This document shows positions 21,566 through 35,532 of a stretch of DNA of 64,000 nucleotides, in pieces (position 1 is the first letter of the stretch; every line of letters begins with the position of its first letter). The notes below the pieces were generated by a model. The model was not told the DNA's origin and searched no databases. It was given only the letters and a program-made list of their open reading frames with translations. A program made the translations under genes and the position numbers. The stretch spans positions 15,835,592 through 15,899,591 of the forward strand of contig NC_135554.1 of NCBI RefSeq assembly GCF_964340395.1, written 5' to 3'. The DNA comes from Glandiceps talaboti. Taxonomy: Eukaryota; Hemichordata; Enteropneusta; Spengelidae.

Positions 21566-24500
21566 GTCTATCTTCGACATGTCCTCTCGGTTGTTTTCAA
21601 ACTATTCTAAACTGATAGAATTCTAACCAAAATCCCGCCTGTCACCAAGGTACTCAGGAAGCTGTCATTTTAGCTGTGGTGAACACCACTTTACTTGTCT
21701 CTGACCAGCAACCCAAGAAGTAGCCACCGGTACTCTCATACGAAAACACTAGTTAGGATAATGCAACACTTGTCAATGAAGTAACACAAAGTGTCACTTG
21801 GATAAGTAGATGTAATTACTGTGTATCAAACAATGTCACCAGATAAAACCCCAACCTGTTGATTACCTGCCATATTTGTAGTTGTATACTCTCAATGTCT
21901 GATTAAATTATCAAGTAGATTTTAAGACTACAGAGGTGTTCTTTCAGTTCCAACTATCAGTTATTTGTAAGGTATCTTAAAAGCAAATTAAACTATTTAC
22001 TGATATGGCTGATTAATCTAGTGTCTCCTGTGTCATGTACTTGTAATGTCTGCAGTGTGAAATACCAGAATCTGGTTGTATTTATGTATACATTGCCATG
22101 TTACCACATGAATGTCGACAAAATCCTTGAAAATGGTGAGCATGTTTTCAAGCCAGTGAACTCAAACTGTGAACACTTGAGGAAATAGTAACTGAAAACA
22201 ACAGTAAATGTCATCCACTCAGATTCTCAGAAAAATAGAAACAGAAAATGAGTTTAGGCACTGTTTTCTATGCACCCAAAATTACAGGCAGGTTTGCTAA
22301 AAACCAGAGGATCAACAAAGCCTTAAGGAGGTAGATTGCACTATAATTTGTAATATTTTGTCTCCTAGGCAACAGTAGTCATAGTACCGATCGTACCTCA
22401 AGGGGAGATAAAGTAAGACTACATCTTATCTTGTAGGCTTGTAGTCTCCCACTGACATCGTGCTGTTGAAAAAGGCCAACATGTCGAGGGGACCATGATA
22501 GAGATATTGTTTCATAACACATATGTGAAATCATCAATCCAACTGTAAATGTAAAATAGACAAAAAGTGTATTTAAATTCAGTCTAGTATTTATTTTGCT
22601 GTAGATAAAATCAAATGTACTTATTATCAGTACATATTTTTATTATTGTAATTGTTCCTCCTAATACAGAATATTATTGTAGTAATGTTGCATTCTTGTT
22701 TGGTGTCAGGGGTAGGGGTAAGGGTGAGGGTGGTGGGGACTAAATTCCAAACAAGTTGCAATTCCAGGGGAATATTTCAATTATTTTGTATGAGCTTGAT
22801 TGAAAGATTACTTTATTACGTGTGTTTAATATTGTATCAAAATGGTGTCTTTCATCCTTAAAATTAAAACAAAATAAAATTTAAAAAAAAATAGAAATAA
22901 GAGAGTAGTTAAAGAGAAATGAGACATGATCCCTCAAACCTGAATTTCTTTGTGTTTTGTAATTTAGTTGTCAATCTGTGCAAAGATTAGTTGTTTACAA
23001 AACAATATTTGATGTTTTGGAATGTTACATAGACTTATGTGTACAATGCCAAGAAGTACCTTGTTAGTAATTATGAATATGACATGAAAAAACCATTCAT
23101 TGTATATGCCAATGTATCAAGTAGGCCAAATAGCTAGAAATAATCATGAAAGCTAAGAGAGAGAAATGGTTGCCATGACAATATTACATTTCCTCTTGTA
23201 TTCACACAAGTGTGTCTGCCCATCTTGCTTTCTTCAATTTAGTATCAGGGAGTTGATAGACCTTTGACCTCAGATTCATGACCCTTGACCTTTCTTTATA
23301 TAGCTCCATATACAGAGTAAAATTTATGTTGTTTGATAGGAGGTTGAATTTATTTCGTAAGAATAGGGCTGGGTACTACCCATCATTCTTCAATATAAAG
23401 TACTATCAGAACTCATGACAAATAATATGGAAATTAGAAAAACAGCAGTGTCTTTGACTAATCCCGCTTTGTATACTAAAATAGACACAAAAAATGTTTT
23501 GTTGGTTGACGAAAGTAGAAATCATTGTCTTATTTTACTGTTACAGACTTTGAGAAAATTGTGTATTTTTTTCTAAGCAACTAGTACTCACAGAAAGGAC
23601 AATATAACAAAATATGGCATTCATCTTCCAATAGTTATATTTATACCAACACTTTCTCCTTCTCCCTCCAAAATACGACATCTTTTTCAGAAATAGCTTT
23701 ACCAGCATGTCTGCTACCTGACCTGGTTTTCTTTGTAGATGGTGATTGTTTTCTATTTTATGATATGATGGGTTTTTATAGGTACTAGGATGTCCCTGTG
23801 TGAAAATAGCACCAGAACAAAATTTGAATAATTGAGTCAGTGGCCATCTGGTGTTTCTGCAAGTTATTCATTTCAACTAAGAGAACACCTGTTTTGTAAT
23901 TGCTTACACACGAGTACTACTTCCAATTTTGTCAATTTTCAAATTAATATTGATATACTTTTGTGTATGTTGACTATTAAGAGTTGCTTCTGATTGTGAA
24001 AAATACATTTCACGTTTTATTTATTACGTCAAAAAATAAAGACATTTGTCCATTTATATTGTAATTCTTGAACTCCAAGGGAGAGTAAGAAACTGTAGGT
24101 TAGAGGTAGGGATGTTGAATCTGAGGAAAGGTTACTGTAATGCAATGAATGCTAAAAGACTTGATTAGTTTGTGGATGCAAAATTTGTGACTAATTTTGA
24201 CTAGTCTAGGAAATGGGTGTCCTTCAGGAGTACTAGTTTTACTTGCACTGCTTATTCAGTAGTGGCTACAAATTACAGAAGATGCAGATTGACAGTTAGA
24301 AGGGTTACGTTTTGTTGACTTCATTGTAAAAATTCCAAAGTGAGTTCAGTGTTATTGTGGGTGTCTGTGTGTAAATGCATGCAGGGCAGACCGGTGCATT
24401 CACGCAGAAGAAACTTCAAGATTGTTAGGTGCTCCATCATCAACAATGCCGTCAGCTCACAACTAATTTGATTGTTTCCCCGCCTTCTAATTGTTTGGTT

Positions 24501-27500
24501 TGTTAGCTAATAATGCTAAATTAAGGGCAGTTTTAGCAACAGGGAAAGTGTCCCATGACAATTTCCTTAATTTAGGCAGTGTGAGAAATGTGTGGTTGTA
24601 TTTACTCTTCAATGAAGCCTTACCGGTGAGACTTCCAGTGTGAAGAGTCTATCAGATTTGCCATTGTCATTTTGTGTCAACTGTTTACCATATTAATGAG
24701 GGGCAGTCATTGAGAGTATGGGACGATCTTTAGACTGAGAGTTGCAAAAAGTTGGCCAATCTTGTCCCGTTATTTTGTACCATAGAGCAGAACTGGTGGT
24801 GTGAATCCAGAATGCAATCTCAATCTAAATCTAGGAATAACTTCAAATTGTTCAGTGATTCAGAAAAATTGACATTTGACATTTAGTGTTAAAAAAATAG
24901 ATAAAACAATCCAAGAAAACACGTATCATTTTGCCCATACTTTAAAATTGATATTAAAATTGATGTTAAATGAAAACAAAATCTATAAATTAGAAAATGT
25001 CTTGCATGATTCTTAATGTACATGTAGTAGAACATTATGTTTTATGTCATGAAGAAACTGGCATTGTGCCAATCTTTGTCGCATTTTCCCCCATAAACTC
25101 CCAGAATGCAATATTTTATATGTCCAGCTGATTTTTGTGAATAATATGTAAATGATCTGTAACAGTCATCGAGAAGTCATGTGACATACATGTGTACATA
25201 TGTGTTGACTTGCATCATCTCTTGGGCTTCATCTCCTTTCCAAAAAAAGAGTACATTTTTCAAAGAGATTGTTAATTATTGTTATTCTTTGGAATGGAAA
25301 TAAGGTTTGTTTTTGAAGAAAAAGCAAGTCTGATTAGTGAGATTGAAAAAAAAATCAGTTTTCTTGAATTGCCACAAATTTCACTAACTTTAACTGTTTG
25401 CTATCATTACAAAGACAAGCTTAGGTAAGCATTATGAATATACAAATGTATAGCAGGCCAGTGTAGTATTGTTGAATCTGTCATGTTTTAACAACAGGTG
25501 TGTAGAAAATGATGACATTTTCATTCATACTCTGTCATAACAGTTTATATGAATGAGACAGAGTTCAAATTATTGACGTCTACCTTTGCTTGTTATCTGT
25601 CATCAGTATTTGTCCTCCCCAAAATGACCACTACCATGATAACTAGAAGCCATCAAATTGTGAAATGTTGTCCACAGTGTGCTTCCTTCATTACATTGGT
25701 ATGTGTTCTGTGTGATTACAATGTGGCTATTCATGTCACACTCTGACAGTAATTTAGGGCTCAATTTATGCATTGTCAAGACTGTATGAAAGGGACCATT
25801 ACTGGCACAGTATGCCAGCCAGGTATCTCTATCCACAAGTTGACGTGCTAAGTAGTCCTCAGTGTAATTTCCACTAACTGCACCAGTAGAAGTTATATTT
25901 CATTTCATTTTGATGAATTTAAATTATTCATCAAGTTTTATATAACTTTGTAGAATTATGATTTTTTTCCCGTTATTCTATGTGTGACTACAAGGACAAT
26001 GTGAGTGCTCGGCATGTGGCTAATGTCACCCATTGAGATCCTAGTATACTTACTACTATACAGGTTGACATTGACAATATACTTACTTATGCTGCTTGGC
26101 TGTTTCAATACTTTTTACTACTGACGAAATGGTACTACTACTACAGACATTGAGATGGGGGCGTTGAATGTCACAGCTTGAAGTAGACCTCTGTCTTTGA
26201 TGATACACGTGCTTGTAGCTGTAGGCCATAATTTGTTCTGGTGGGACACTTTGCTGGTAGACTGGAAAACAAGAACAGAGGGGTAATAGACAAGATCGTG
26301 TCACACTGCTATTTTGATAATGCGTTTGGGGTCCACCTTTATTATTGGTGTGGTCTCACCGGGAGGGCTTTAGATCCTACAATGCTGTAGATGTTAGAAG
26401 GACATTGGTATACATGTCCAGCATAGGTTAGTTGTCCAGGGTGGTGGTAAATGATGACTCCTCAACACCTTTGTCTCCATTGAGAAGGAGAAGTCATTCT
26501 CTGTTGACGTGAATTATTGCTTACTGGGCCACCTGAAAGGAGCTAGCACATGGCATGTATTTTCAGGATCATTGCGTTTCTTTTCTCTCGACTGTGGTGA
26601 AAATAACCAGGTTGTCAGGTGAACACATTCAGCATCTGTAGAAGGTAAACATGTATTCCTATGGTGACGGTCTAGAACCAGTTTGGGATTTCTGACAAAG
26701 TAGAAACTTTAAAGAAAAAAGAAGTCCTATTAATCAAAGGTTGACACCTTCGAACACACTGCTATATAAACTTACTGATCACCTGGGCTGACCAGACTAA
26801 TAAAGAGAGTACTCCTACAAGTGGCTATTGTACCATTTGTGCAATTTCACTATCAAGTAGGGGTAGCATGGCCATTGAAAACGTTCTACGAGAAAGACAA
26901 ATAAAATCGAAATATTGTGTGCAAGTCAAATGCACCCGTTAAACATAACATACTCTAATACACCTGTTATAGAAATTATTGGGTAAACAATGGAATGGAA
27001 CGCTGCCAGTTTAGCATGTTCTTTGCAGCAAATTAGCAAACTGTGTTTTATGATATATATAATGCACTAGTTATTTCTTATAAGACTACTATGATACTGT
27101 TGAGGACAGAATAGTAACTTCTAAACGATTTGGACTTTATACAATTCAGGAAAGGAAGGTATTCATAGCAAATGTAGAGATGGATTGTTGATTCTAGTAC
27201 ATCTTGAAAGTATTGGATGTATTATCACATTTATCTTGCAGTGATTTGGAAACTTGAAACATATCTTGCCATCATGTATAATTTGTATCTTTAATTTCAT
27301 CAGAGAGTAAGTAGTTTAGGAATTATATTACATTATATGATGTAGGAATATATGTCATCTCTTGTACATGCAATGTAGCTATTAAACTGAAAAGGCAAAA
27401 GAGTCAACAAATCATCTTGTCTCAGCCAATTCTTTCAGTTCTTTAGGATCACTATTAATATTTAAAAAAAATCATACTTTTTTAGCCAATTCTTTCAAAG

Positions 27501-29182
27501 GGTCTTTGTAATCAAAAAATCATATGTGTTTTAGCCATTTCTTGGATGGTCTGTATAATCAGCAAATGAAACTGTCTCGCCAATTCTTTGGGTAACTAGA
27601 ACCATAATAGTCTCATAATGTGAAAGTCAATTTTTTTTAATAAAAAGGCTAAAATACTGAAAAAGACTTAGCCCAAACTTATGTCAGATGAAAGGAAAGC
27701 GCAGCCTATTAAGTGTGTGTTAAATATTTTATAGAAAAGTAGCAAAGGTGTAGCAAACATTCATAATGAAACATCAAGAGGTAGATATCCTTCAGCATGG
27801 AGAATATCTTAAATTACATATAACTTGATAATGGTGGAAGGGAAAAAGTGTGGTTTAAAGCACCTGCCTATAAATACCTCTCTCTCATTGGGTGCACTTT
27901 GATATTGTGTTCATAGGAATACATACTGTCGATTGTTACTGCCAACTGGACAAGAAAGTAACCTAGTTTAACTCAATATGTTTGGTTTCAAGTTTACAAT
28001 TAAACACCACACAACACTTGTAGGTACTTGACCAATACATAGATAATATTTCACTCTATCTGAACATTTTCAGGGGGTGTTGACAAGTACAGGAAGAGCC
28101 AACATAATGATTTGAAGGTCCCTCTGCCATTACTTCATGTGTTCTTGCCAAGTAGTAGCATAGAAATGAGTAACTGTCAAAGATGTGTTTGAATATTTTC
28201 AGAAGAAAAAAAAATTGTGATTTGACTAAATACAAAGGATCGTTCCACTCACAGAAATTACCTCGATAGAGGTAAAAAGAAAAGATATTTTTATGAATCC
28301 CTCAGGGAAAGAGAAATTTAAAAAATCCAAGGATATCATTAATTTTACAAGGGACAAATCAGAGAATCTGGTCAAGGTCTCAGTATGTTCTAGATTAGAT
28401 TCAACTTGAAAAAAAAGGCTAAGTTTCAACAGAATATGTACATCAAAGCTGTAACCAGTAGTGATGATTGGCAAGCTAACAAAACAACTAAAGTAGCAAG
28501 GGAAATCATGTTCAAGGGTTCTGTACATGTATTATTATAGTTAGATCTGGTATCTCATCAGTATACAGAATTCTTCCAAAATATCCAATGCAGAGAGATA
28601 GAAAGTGCGAGAGTGTGAATCCGACCTTGACTTCATGAAATATACATAGTGAAAGTAGATTTACAAAAGCAAAGTACTGGAGAACAGACAGAGAGACAGT
28701 TCATTTATGACACGTAAGGAGAATTTAATCCAATTTGATGGTTTTTCTCTCATGCTTTTGGTATTTGTTATCTGTTGTAAGAAGAGTACTAGAATACCAT
28801 CAATTCTATGTGACAGGTGCTCTCTGATTGTCACCTAAGAAATTTAAAAAAAAAGAGAGAGAAAACAGGTAGAGAAAACAATACAAAATTATACCCATGG
28901 AGGTTGTGTTTGTAAATCTACAGATACTTCAGTAATTTTGGTAAATCCATGTGCTATAGTATTGATTATACTAACATTTGCAGTTATATGACTTTTTTAA
29001 CAGTTTTTCAAATACTGTATTTTTGTTTTCTTGTATGTTTGTTTTGTTTTTCCTGTCAGTTGTACAGCGCATTGTGATTATTTTTAAATTTTAATGTAAT
29101 GTGTTTTTATAAGAAATGAAGATTATGATTAAGGTATGCCTTAAACCATAGACCTTGGAGGGGATTAAGATCCATGCCTAAA

Positions 29183-29510
29183 CCTGCACTAGCTGCAACC
29201 GGGATATTTTTTTCTAAAAATAACCAAAGATATATTCAGTAAAAATTGGTCAATTATTTATAAAAAAGACTTTGTATCTGTTAATTAGTGGTCAATGTTA
29301 TCCATAGGTAGTGTAGTGGTAAGTTTAAATCTTGAGTGAAAGCACCGTTTTGAATCTGTCACCATGTGAAAACTGCACTAGTTTGTAACTGTAGTAGCAT
29401 TTTAAGATCAGACACCCACAGTATATTCGCTGAAGATTGATAAACTGCCAATAATTAGGCATTGTACATGTTAATCAGTGGCTGATATAATCCAAAAACC
29501 GTACAGAAAC
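29183..29510 (+). repeat. Diverged ~187-bp tandem duplication of a dispersed repeat
   Basis: TGCACTAGCTGCAAC near 29187 and TGCACTAGTTTGTAAC near 29374 begin two diverged copies. Both later contain TATATTC, a TTAAT(T/C)AGTGG word and TAT(A)ATCC at matching offsets. A related head, GCTCTAGTTGTAACTGG, occurs near 56391 in intron 5. Probably an old interspersed repeat family. Confidence 0.45.
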
Positions 29511-29753
29511 AGGATGAAATCATGATCGCCATTGAGAGGGCTCTTAGTTTAGGGTGCGGACCCAAAAATCAATTTGATTTAATTTGTATGCAGCTACAGA
29601 AATACTTGTATCCACAGGTAATGCAATACTGTTCACAGTGTATGATATTACAAGTAAGTTATTATACCTAACAAAACATTTTTTTTTGCAACTTTCCAGT
29701 TACAGCTACTACATCTTTGAATAGATTTAGAGGCTGAGAATTAGAATTCAAAT

Positions 29754-29782
29754 GTGGGTGGGTGGGTGGGTGGGTGGGTGGG
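29754..29782 (+). repeat. (GGGT)n microsatellite, G-quadruplex motif
   Basis: Seven GGG runs spaced by single T bases, an ideal sense-strand G-quadruplex motif. Confidence 0.85.
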
Positions 29783-30247
29783 CTTGTGGGTAGCAATTGT
29801 CTGGCAGAGTTGTAGAAAAAGTTGGTTCCAAGATAATGAGTCCATGATGGCTCAACTGATATGATAACAGTAATGTTAGAATGTTTGCCTTTAAATTCCA
29901 AATTTATGTGTTTCTATGGTGATGATTGATTAGATTTATTGCAAGTCTAAATTTACCATGAAACTGCAAGTGCTGATCAATAAATATGTCTGTAAATGGT
30001 ACAGGAATTTACAGGTCCTCGCTATCTTCATTGAATTTTTTTCAGAAAATAGGTCCAAACTAAATGAACAGCGATAACCCCTAAAAATGAAATGGAAAAG
30101 TATAGTAGATATGGTAAATAAAGCAATTTGAGACTTGATTCATCTTGGTCAGGTTTTAATTATATTTGATTTTCTCTTTGCTGTAATATTTGTGGGTTTT
30201 GCTTTGCTGTGGAACATGCAGTGTTCGTACATGTGGAAGTCAGTCAT

Positions 30248-30957
30248 AACCAGGATTCTGCCTTTGTTGTACAGTGGTAGTACAGTGGTAGTAGATATAA
30301 AAGTCAGTCATGATATGTGTTCAATACAGGCAACCAGGATTCTGCCTTTGTTGTACAGTGGTAGTACAGTGGTAGTACATATAAAAGTCAGTCATGATAT
30401 GTGTTCAATACAGGCAACCAGGATTCTGTCTTTGTTGTACAGTGGTAGTACAGTGGTAGTAGATATAAAAGTCAGTCATGATATGTGTTCAATATAGACA
30501 ACCAGGATTCTGCCTTTGTTGTGCAGTGGTAGTACTAGTACAGTGGTAGTACATATACAAGTCAGTCATGATATGTGTTCAATACAGGCAACCAGGATTC
30601 TGCCTTTGTTGTACAGTGGTAGTACTAGTACAGTGGTAGTACCTATAAAAGTCAGTCATGATATGTGTTCAATACAGACAACCAGGATTCTGCCTTTGTT
30701 GTACAGTGGTAGTACTAGTACAGTGGTAGTACATATACAAGTCAGTCATGATATGTGTTCAATACAGGCAACCAGGATTCTGCCTTTGTTGTGCAGTGGT
30801 AGTACTAGTACAGTGGTAGTACATATACAAGTCAGTCATGATATGTGTTCAATACAGGCAACCAGGATTCTGCCTTTGTTGTGCAGTGGTAGTACTAGTA
30901 CAGTGGTAGTAGATATAAAAGTCAGTCATGATATGTGTTCAATACAGGCAACCAGGA
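30248..30957 (+). repeat. 84/90-bp minisatellite, 8 full units
   Basis: Unit starts (AACCAGG) fall at 30248, 30332, 30416, 30500, 30590, 30680, 30770, 30860 and a terminal partial at 30950. The first three units are 84 bp. The next five are 90 bp after gaining six bases (TACTAG) within the AGTGGTAGTA stretch. Units are almost identical, so the array is young. Both lengths are multiples of three, so a long open frame runs through it with one TAG at 30495-30497. I regard the frame as a by-product. Confidence 0.92.
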
Positions 30958-33900
30958 AGACCAATATCATGTCAGTGATGCTTTGATGGCCAATCTAGTT
31001 TGTATTATATTGTTATATTGAACAATAGTTTCAGAATTATGAAATGTGCCTTTCTCTGTTTTTGTGGTCCTGAAAGCCACCTACCTCTCTTTGTTCCCCT
31101 TTCATGTGTGGTCCTGGTTTTTGAAATCATTGGAGACATAACATTTTATGCATTATTGGGCATTGTATACTTAATAAACATATTATATCACCACTATTGA
31201 AAGGCAGAGAAAGCTGTATGTAGAGCCCTTCAATAAGTATTCAGGAATAGTGGTTGATTTAGCTTCATAATTTTAATGTCAGAATAGGTATTCATTCTGT
31301 TTGATATTCCAGGCATGTCTCAGTTCATTCACATAGTCAAGACATTTTTATGACTGATAAAATTGTCGGTTTCAAAGAATTGTCATCTTTTATAACTACA
31401 CAACAGGTGAATCAATCGGTCTAGGATGACTTCCCTCACAATTAAAAAATCATTAAATCCTGTGACCCGACTAGGATGTGCTGGTCGACACACTTGGAAT
31501 ACAGCCACTCATGTGAATCAACAGTCGATTGACTAATTGTTTATCTATGGGGAATACTAGCAGCTGTTGGAACAGCCCCAGTTAGCTGCATGCTGTATTG
31601 TGTCCCATGGGTAAAGTTAGCTTGTTGTCTGTGACTCCCTAATTACATGAAAATGAGAACAGTGAGGGTGGTGGTAGCAGTTCTTTGTCACATGGTCTCA
31701 TAAAGAAATAAATACAATAAAGTGATGACAGAAACAGTGGGTGGAATTAAATTTATTCCAATGGCAAATTTTCATGGCTTGATATACTTAGATTTTACAA
31801 TGTAGTGGAGGATGTATGTAAATACAGAACATATTGTAACATATTATTAAATCAGAAATATTGTGAAATACAATCTTTGTTTAGAAATATATTGCTTGAA
31901 TCTACCATCAAAATTGTACAGATACAGATAGATGTATTTAATAGTTGTATGTGTTAATATAATACATTGGAATTTGGCACACAATTGCCAGTGTCTAAGT
32001 TAACAATTTAAAATCTAGCGTGTAATTACGTAGATCACACATGTGATGTAGATAGATTGCGTCTTTTCAGTTCACAGTGAGAATTTAGTCAGAATTATAG
32101 TCTGTTCTAGAAGTTGAATAATAATGCCAGGTTGTAGCAAACGAGTAGAGGATGATTGTGTAAGCTGGGTGTGCTTGAATGTCCCTGAAAATAAAGGTCA
32201 TTCTTCTAAGGGGTCCTCCGCCATCAGTCACCAGGCTCCACCCACATGCCATCCCATAATAATCACCAAGGCTAAATCAATAGAACAGTGAAGATAGAAA
32301 ACTGATGTTTGGGTCACGACCTTACATATAGTGGAGCCAACGTCAATATAGATGTTGGCGGAGGTGGTGGTACCATAACAGGCCCTTGAGGATCCCTCTG
32401 AAATTTAACCACAAGACAATGTGCTATCAGATCATCAACCATGTACTTGAAAAAGACTGTACATTGATAGCGGACTTGTGAAAATTAAATTGATACTTCA
32501 TACTAGTAGTACCATTGTATTGTGATAGCGATGTGCTTATGCTGTAGTCCAGCATGATTATTTACACAATATTAAGCACTTACTATAAATTTAATGTTTG
32601 TGATAACAATTTGTAAAAATCATAAACTCCCATTTATTAGGAGAGATTACTAGTCTTATGGTTCAGTGTATAACAAGTTGTATACATGCGATATTTTCAA
32701 CCCACTGAAGAGAATGGCTGATATGAAGCATAACAATAGTATTATTGAAGAATATGTTACATATAATATGTCGCAGTGCATTCATTGACTAAATATAAAA
32801 TATCTCAACAGATACGTTAATAAAGACACTGCAAATAACAGAACTACCACAGTAAGATACAAGTCACAAATCATGTGTAAAATTCAATGGTCAATGGTCT
32901 TGCCAAATATAAAATATAAAAAATGTCGGTAAATCGGTTTTGAATAGATGGAAACATTATGTCAGTATGACTTCTGCTTGATGATTTGATGTATACTGTT
33001 GTGATATACACAAGATTGTAGAATGCTCTTATTTCCAAAGGATTTTTTTACTTTTATGTAAAATTAAAAAAACAGGAAGTATCTCAATAGAATTCATGTT
33101 GGTTTGAATTATATGAAACTGAAAATGGTATCGGTCACAAAAATATCTCTTAAGTTTGGTGGACTTTACTCTGTTGTTGTTAAAACAGTTTTCTGAAAGA
33201 TAAAACAAAATATGTGAAAAAAAATATTACTAAAATATTAATGTTGAATGTTTTACTGTTAGTCCTACAAGTAGCACAATTGATAGAATAGAAACTGTCA
33301 GTTGGTGAAAAGTAATTGGGATAACTCTTAATTAGGAATATTGCAAAGTAATTTGCTCTTTGCTGTTTTGTAGGAAATTTGACTTGTGTATCACCAGCTC
33401 TGTTTTCTGGGGCATGATGGGCAAATTTACAGAAGTTTTCTAGTAATGTTATAGGTACTCCAGTATTATGGTTAAGGCATAAATTGTAAAATTGTGAACA
33501 AGTATTAAAATTCCTAAATATTATCAGGGTTCTGATTTAAGACGTAAAAAGATTATATAAAATTGTGTGGTTCTGATTACATTCAATTTTAAAATAGGTG
33601 GGGTAGGTAGATTTTTTTATTTTATTTTATTATATATTTTTTTTCATGTGTGAGTGTGTAGTTCAGGTTTTCCATTGTTTTCCAAATGGTCTCTGTGTTG
33701 TTTATTTCTTTCTATCAGATGTACAGCCATTACAGATTGGAAGAATAGTTTTATTTTGTCTTTTTAAGTTGATGTCAGTTTCCGCACCCACTATATTGCT
33801 TGCGAGACACGATTTTATTCGCAATTTTATTATTATTTTCTCGAATACTTAAAAAAAAATTTTGGGTCGGCATTGAAAAACTAGATGGGGGGTCGGGTAA

Positions 33901-35318
33901 CTGGAACCAAACAACTTTTTTTATTTGGCCTAAATATTTTCTGAGAAGAAAAAAAAAGATATTGTCCTTCACCTGACCTACTTGACTATAAAAAAGGCTG
34001 AAGAACCTGCCCTTTGTTGTAGCTATGGTCTGAAACCTTGAGGAAAAGCCAGGCTTTGCTCTCACTTCATTCTAAGTAGTGTGAAAACGGACCAGCTTTG
34101 TTGGACACACATGGGAGAATGCTGCCTATCCATTTAGTTGCCTTGAGCCCCTCATTAGTCACATGGTATAACACTAATTGGTACACATCAACAAATTTGT
34201 AAATCACTGTGAAGTGTGAAGTAAATAAAGAGAGAATCAAGTAACTAATGGCCTGCTAGTGGTTTACTCAAAGAATATTACAAGATAATTCCAGTCTAAA
34301 CTGTTATTTTAAGTGCAATTCAACACACAGGGGCTGTACTAACATGTACTATCCTGCTGTGTGAATGGGGGAATTTATTACACTCACTTCACTATATGTG
34401 TTGTAGTGTACTGTATATGTGCACTTGACCCATTACTTATTAGTATTCATGTGGCATCAGAGCTGTCTAATTTTCCTCTTCTTTTCATTTCTTATCAATA
34501 AAATGTGATGACCCTGAGATTTTTTAAAGGCATTTTTTTCATGGCTCTGACCTACTTCCTTGATCTGTCGACTGGTTTTGCCAATCTGTATAAAATTTAT
34601 GAGGTTGTGGTGGCTTCCTGTGACACCAAGTATTGCGTAAATGGTTTGATTCTGAAAGCTACTAAGCCAGTCTAGGATTTAGTATCATTAATAATTTCTG
34701 TCGTCTGTTATGTGACATTTGCTGGTTTCCAAATTATTGAAAAGTGTTTCTATGCCTTCAAGTGTCTTACCATATGAGGGAGATAATATGTATTATATGT
34801 ATATGTACAGTATATAGTTCAATGGACAGAGAGAAAACAATTGAGAGCAAACTTGAAGAAAGTTTAAAATCAATCTCATTTTGTGGCTAGAATGTACACC
34901 AGAACAGTAATTATTTTGTAAATACATGGAATTACCAGACCTTCTTACAAGTGAAGCTTAAAATCCTCTTTGATTTACCATTTACCTTTGTGACTCCAGA
35001 TTCTAAGATATGTGAATTTTATAGCCAACCCAATACCTCTACACAAACTATGGAAGAAATTGTTCAAACAACACATTTTCTCAAATTCTTATGGCGTAAT
35101 CTGTACTTATTATCTGTACAATAAACAGTTGCTTTTATAATTTGAGTTTTAGACAGAAAAATGTAAGTGATGTTACTCTAAATTTTGTTTACAACTGTTT
35201 CTGTTAAAGTTTAATCTTCTTTGTACCAGGGTATTTGTTTGTACACAACAAACTACGAGTTGGGAAATTACAGGGTTAACCATAGTTGAGTTGTGAAAGT
35301 ATTTTGACAATAGTATTA

Positions 35319-35532
35319 TTAACCCATTCAGTACTGAAAACTTTGCCGTCAAAATTATTTGAACAAAATTATTGTTTTTACGTAAGTTTTTGGCATATAT
35401 CAGCTTCATTTTAGACTGGAATTAAAGAAATGTTACTTCGTAATGAAGTAATATTATTATAACTATGAAAATGTTCATATAAATTGGGTCCCAAAATTAT
35501 TTAAAATTTGTCTCCAGTCATGAAAGGGTTAA
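35319..35532. mobile_element. piggyBac-type MITE flanked by TTAA
   Basis: TTAA at 35319-35322 and 35529-35532 flank a 206-bp element (35323-35528). Its ends are inverted: CCCATTCAGTACTGAAAAC against CCCTTTCATGACTGGAGAC, 14 matches in the first 19 positions with one offset mismatch pair. A TTAA target and terminal CCC are the signature of the piggyBac superfamily. It has no transposase and is non-autonomous. The divergence between ends indicates an old insertion. Confidence 0.65.

Larger units (their letters stand above)
14576..26000 (+). other. Intron 4, second part: repeats, no gene
   Basis: Non-coding. It contains poly-A tracts (15070-15092, about 15270-15291), a 54-bp hairpin minisatellite, a perfect DR1 motif, G-rich tracts, the CAAT-rich tract, a 55-bp duplication (about 19382-19490), a foldback element, SINE copy B and dispersed-repeat copy 2. 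The stretch at about 24430-24620 is more sequence-complex, with homeodomain-like TAATT/TTAGC cores, and could be a conserved regulatory block. Confidence 0.6.

Noticed and set aside
30135-30986. Repeat-containing protein (28/30-residue units)
   Set aside because: Explained by a minisatellite with periods divisible by three. It has an internal stop and lies in an intron with no independent promoter or splice signals recognised.
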